NCBI GenBank assembly: GCA_030149115.1
Contig: JASBSE010000274.1
Coordinates: 1-7,620 of the forward strand
DNA from: Winogradskyella sp.
GTDB lineage: Bacteria; Bacteroidota; Bacteroidia; Flavobacteriales; Flavobacteriaceae
DNA: 7,620 bases
Reading direction: 5' to 3'
The notes below the pieces were generated by a model. It worked only from the letters and a program-made list of their open reading frames with translations, did not search any database and was not told the DNA's origin. Shown here piece after piece: positions 5,811 to 7,620 of the stretch; positions within the stretch are counted from its first letter, which is position 1, and each line of letters begins with the position of its first letter. A program made the translations under genes and the position numbers.

Positions 5811-6554
5811 TTATATAAGCTTTGTTATTTGCTTTTGGAAGGCAAAGAAAGCACGCTTTGATGCTTTTTCTTCTGCCTTTTTCTTAGAAGTTGCTCTAGC
5901 TTTAGAGACTACTTTATCATTAATACTAAGTCTTACCGAGAAATGTTTTAACTCATCGTTACCTGTATCTTCATACACTTCATAATCAAAAGTGTTTTTC
6001 TCTTTTTGGCACCACTCTATCAATAAACTTTTATAGCTAATAACTTTGCCTTCTAAAGTTTCGATATCTACATGTGGATTTATAACACGCTTGTACAAAA
6101 ACTTTTCGCAGACTTTGTAACCTCTATCTAAATAAATCGCTCCCACTAATGCTTCAAAAAGATTACCGTGAATATTATTTCCAAAATTAGATTTTGGTAT
6201 TCTACTTTGCACTAAATCAATAAGATTAAGCTCTTTACCTAACTCATTTAGATGTTCTCTACTCACTACTTTTGAGCGCATTTTGGTAAGATAACCTTCA
6301 TCTCCGTGAGGAACTTGTTCATAGAGATAAGCCGCAATAACTGAACTTATCATAGCATCTCCAACAAATTCTAGTCGTTCGTAGTTAATAGGATTTCCTT
6401 TTTTATCCTTAATGTTCATCGAACGATGCGTAAAAGCCTTAATGTATAAATTTTGCGATCTTGGCTTGAATCCAAGAATCTCTTTGAGTTTTAAAAAAAA
6501 ATTCCCGTCATCGAATGAACGGGAATTTTTTAATATGTTACGAATGAAACTCAT
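5811..6554 (-). CDS. rnc: Ribonuclease III
   Basis: RNase III cleaves double-stranded RNA, in rRNA maturation and mRNA control. The catalytic domain shows FTHRS (41-45), the signature YERLEFVGDAM (58-68) with Glu59, Glu62 and Asp66, GDEGYLTKMRSKVV (84-97) with Glu86, and GNLFEALVGAIYLDRG (130-145) with the essential Glu134. Asn131 takes the position of E. coli Asp114; I recall Asn in other flavobacterial sequences. A double-stranded RNA-binding domain spans about 170-240 (SYKSLLIEWCQK, then ATSKKKAEEKASKRAFFAF). At 247 residues it has the usual N-terminal extension of this phylum. ATG at 6554 is 7 nt after the fabF stop, so the two look cotranscribed. Codons 8-21 carry a terminator-like hairpin, and the start codon itself lies in another hairpin; both could limit or control expression. 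Confidence 0.97.
   Translation of the reverse strand: MSFIRNILKNSRSFDDGNFFLKLKEILGFKPRSQNLYIKAFTHRSMNIKDKKGNPINYERLEFVGDAMISSVIAAYLYEQVPHGDEGYLTKMRSKVVSREHLNELGKELNLIDLVQSRIPKSNFGNNIHGNLFEALVGAIYLDRGYKVCEKFLYKRVINPHVDIETLEGKVISYKSLLIEWCQKEKNTFDYEVYEDTGNDELKHFSVRLSINDKVVSKARATSKKKAEEKASKRAFFAFQKQITKLI
6493..6531 (-). terminator. Terminator-like hairpin inside the 5' end of rnc
   Basis: In the fabF–rnc transcript, AAAAAAUUCCCGU (6531-6519) pairs perfectly over 13 bp with ACGGGAAUUUUUU (6508-6496), and the run continues to nine U (6501-6493). The loop UCAUUCGAUG can form a further UCAU/AUGA pairing by shifting one base. It begins about 30 nt after the fabF stop, where a fabF terminator would normally be, but within rnc codons 8-21. 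It has every feature of an intrinsic terminator; how often it stops polymerase with ribosomes translating rnc is unknown. Confidence 0.7.
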
Positions 6555-6557
6555 TCG
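6541..6557 (-). promoter_or_regulatory. Hairpin sequestering the rnc start codon
   Basis: On the minus strand, CGAATGA-GTT-TCATTCG forms a perfect 7-bp stem with a 3-nt loop. The rnc ATG (6554-6552) is inside the left arm. Such a structure would compete with initiation unless ribosomes finishing fabF, whose stop is 7 nt upstream, melt it. The left arm can also pair with an identical TCATTCG in the downstream terminator hairpin. A regulatory role is inferred from structure alone. Confidence 0.5.
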
Positions 6558-6561
6558 GGAT

Positions 6562-7620
6562 TTAGTCTAATTTTTTAAATAATACACAAGCGTTGTGACC
6601 GCCAAATCCAAATGTATTACTCATTGCTATTTTAATATCTCGTTTCTGAGCTTTATTGAGCGTTAAATTTAATTCTGGATCTATATTTTCGTCTGCTGTT
6701 TCATGGTTAATTGTAGGTGGTATAATACCGTACTCTAATGCTAAAATAGACGCAATAGCCTCAATAGCACCTGCAGCCCCCAACAAGTGACCAGTCATAG
6801 ACTTAGTAGAATTAATATTAATCTTCTTTGCATGGTCTCCAAACACTTCTGATATAGCTTTTAATTCGGCAACGTCTCCTAATGGAGTTGATGTTCCGTG
6901 TGTATTAATATGATCTACATCTTCGGGTTTTAAACCAGCATTTTCTAAACAGTTTTTCATTACCGCAACAACTCCAATGCCATCAGGATGTGGTGCTGTC
7001 ATATGATATGCATCTGAAGACAAACCTCCGCCTACAACTTCAGCGTAGATTTTAGCTCCTCTTGCTTTAGCGTGCTCATACTCTTCTAAAACAATAGAAC
7101 CTGCTCCTTCACCTAATACAAAACCATCTCGATTTGCATCGAAAGGTCTTGAGGCAGTTTCAGGACTATCGTTTCTGGTACTCATGGCATGCATAGCATT
7201 AAATCCTCCCATACCAGCAATAGTTACCGCTGCTTCACTTCCACCAGTAATTACAACATCACAATGGCCTAAACGTATAGTGTTTAGCGCATCAATCATT
7301 GAATTGGCAGAAGATGCACAAGCTGATACTGTTGTGTAGTTAGGACCCATGAAACCATATTTAATAGATATGTTTCCTGGTGCTATATCTGCTATCATTT
7401 TTGGAATGAAACGAGGACTAAAACGAGGTGTACCGTCACCAGCAGCATAGTTAAGCACTTCTTCCTGAAATGTTTCTAAACCACCAATACCAGCTCCCCA
7501 AATTACTCCTACTCTGTATTTGTTAATTGCGTCTAGATCTAATTTCGAATCTGCGATTGCCTCATCTGAAGCCACCATTGCATATTGCGAAAATTTATCC
7601 ATTTGACGCGCTAACTTTCT
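6562..7620 (-). CDS. fabF: Beta-ketoacyl-ACP synthase II FabF, 5'-truncated by window edge
   Basis: FabF condenses malonyl-ACP with acyl-ACP in fatty-acid chain elongation, in the cytosol. The frame stays open to the window edge (RKLARQ precedes the Met at 7602), so that Met is internal and the real start is outside. About 352 residues are visible of a usual 410-420; by alignment to E. coli Cys163 about 62 are missing. Active-site residues are present: the nucleophile in SACASS (visible Cys101), NTHGTSTPLGD with His241, and NSTKSMTGH with Lys273 and His278. The Gly-rich gate NTFGFGGHN is near the C-terminus. The stop is 7 nt before the rnc start. An acpP gene is the usual upstream neighbour in this group and would lie just beyond the right edge. 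No terminator precedes rnc; the only terminator-like element is inside rnc. Confidence 0.97.
   Translation of the reverse strand, partial: RKLARQMDKFSQYAMVASDEAIADSKLDLDAINKYRVGVIWGAGIGGLETFQEEVLNYAAGDGTPRFSPRFIPKMIADIAPGNISIKYGFMGPNYTTVSACASSANSMIDALNTIRLGHCDVVITGGSEAAVTIAGMGGFNAMHAMSTRNDSPETASRPFDANRDGFVLGEGAGSIVLEEYEHAKARGAKIYAEVVGGGLSSDAYHMTAPHPDGIGVVAVMKNCLENAGLKPEDVDHINTHGTSTPLGDVAELKAISEVFGDHAKKININSTKSMTGHLLGAAGAIEAIASILALEYGIIPPTINHETADENIDPELNLTLNKAQKRDIKIAMSNTFGFGGHNACVLFKKLD

Noticed and set aside
7600..7602. ATG at 7602 as the fabF start
   Set aside because: Six more codons in frame (RKLARQ) continue to the edge, and the first ~62 residues of the ketosynthase fold would be missing.
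1..7620. tRNA, rRNA, CRISPR, insertion sequence or phage remnants
   Set aside because: No cloverleaf, repeat–spacer array, transposase frame or terminal inverted repeat pair was seen; composition is even along the window.

Overview
The window reads as an AT-rich, gene-dense chromosomal segment from a member of the Bacteroidota, most likely a marine-type Flavobacteriaceae. Three things point there: the apbE–DUF4266–DUF3570 block, an IPExxxVDY-family gene placed between rnc and pyk, and A-rich start contexts with TAnnTTT-like promoter elements in place of Shine-Dalgarno sequences. Almost every base is assigned. The only gaps over 100 bp are the divergent spacer at 2699-2809 and the rnc/IPExxxVDY spacer at 5676-5810.

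Left block (1-2311, + strand): the 3' part of apbE (FAD:protein FMN transferase, running in from the left edge), a 70-residue DUF4266 lipoprotein overlapping it by 8 nt, and a DUF3570 protein that looks like an outer-membrane beta-barrel and starts at TTG. Tight spacing suggests one transcript. I infer an envelope-located, flavin-linked redox function whose exact role I cannot name.

Middle block (2345-3679): a single-cysteine HxlR/DUF24 regulator (- strand) diverges from a QorB/YtfG-like NAD(P)H:quinone oxidoreductase (+ strand). The 111-bp spacer holds a perfect 18-bp palindrome, the probable operator. The layout mirrors known qorR/qor2 pairs that respond to thiol or quinone stress. A 38-nt perfect palindrome at 3697-3734 is a bidirectional terminator shared with the convergent pyk gene.

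Right block (3755-7620, - strand), in transcription order: fabF (5' end beyond the right edge), rnc, an IPExxxVDY-family gene and pyk. fabF and rnc are 7 nt apart, IPExxxVDY and pyk 4 nt apart. A candidate promoter in the 135-bp spacer could drive the second pair on its own.

The most striking structure is at the fabF/rnc junction. A strong intrinsic-terminator-like hairpin with a run of nine U lies inside codons 8-21 of rnc. Just upstream, a 7-bp hairpin covers the rnc start codon. The start-codon arm (CGAAUGA) has two perfect partners (UCAUUCG), one in the adjacent hairpin and one in the loop of the terminator. This has the form of an attenuator or autoregulatory switch for RNase III and is the best candidate here for an undescribed system.
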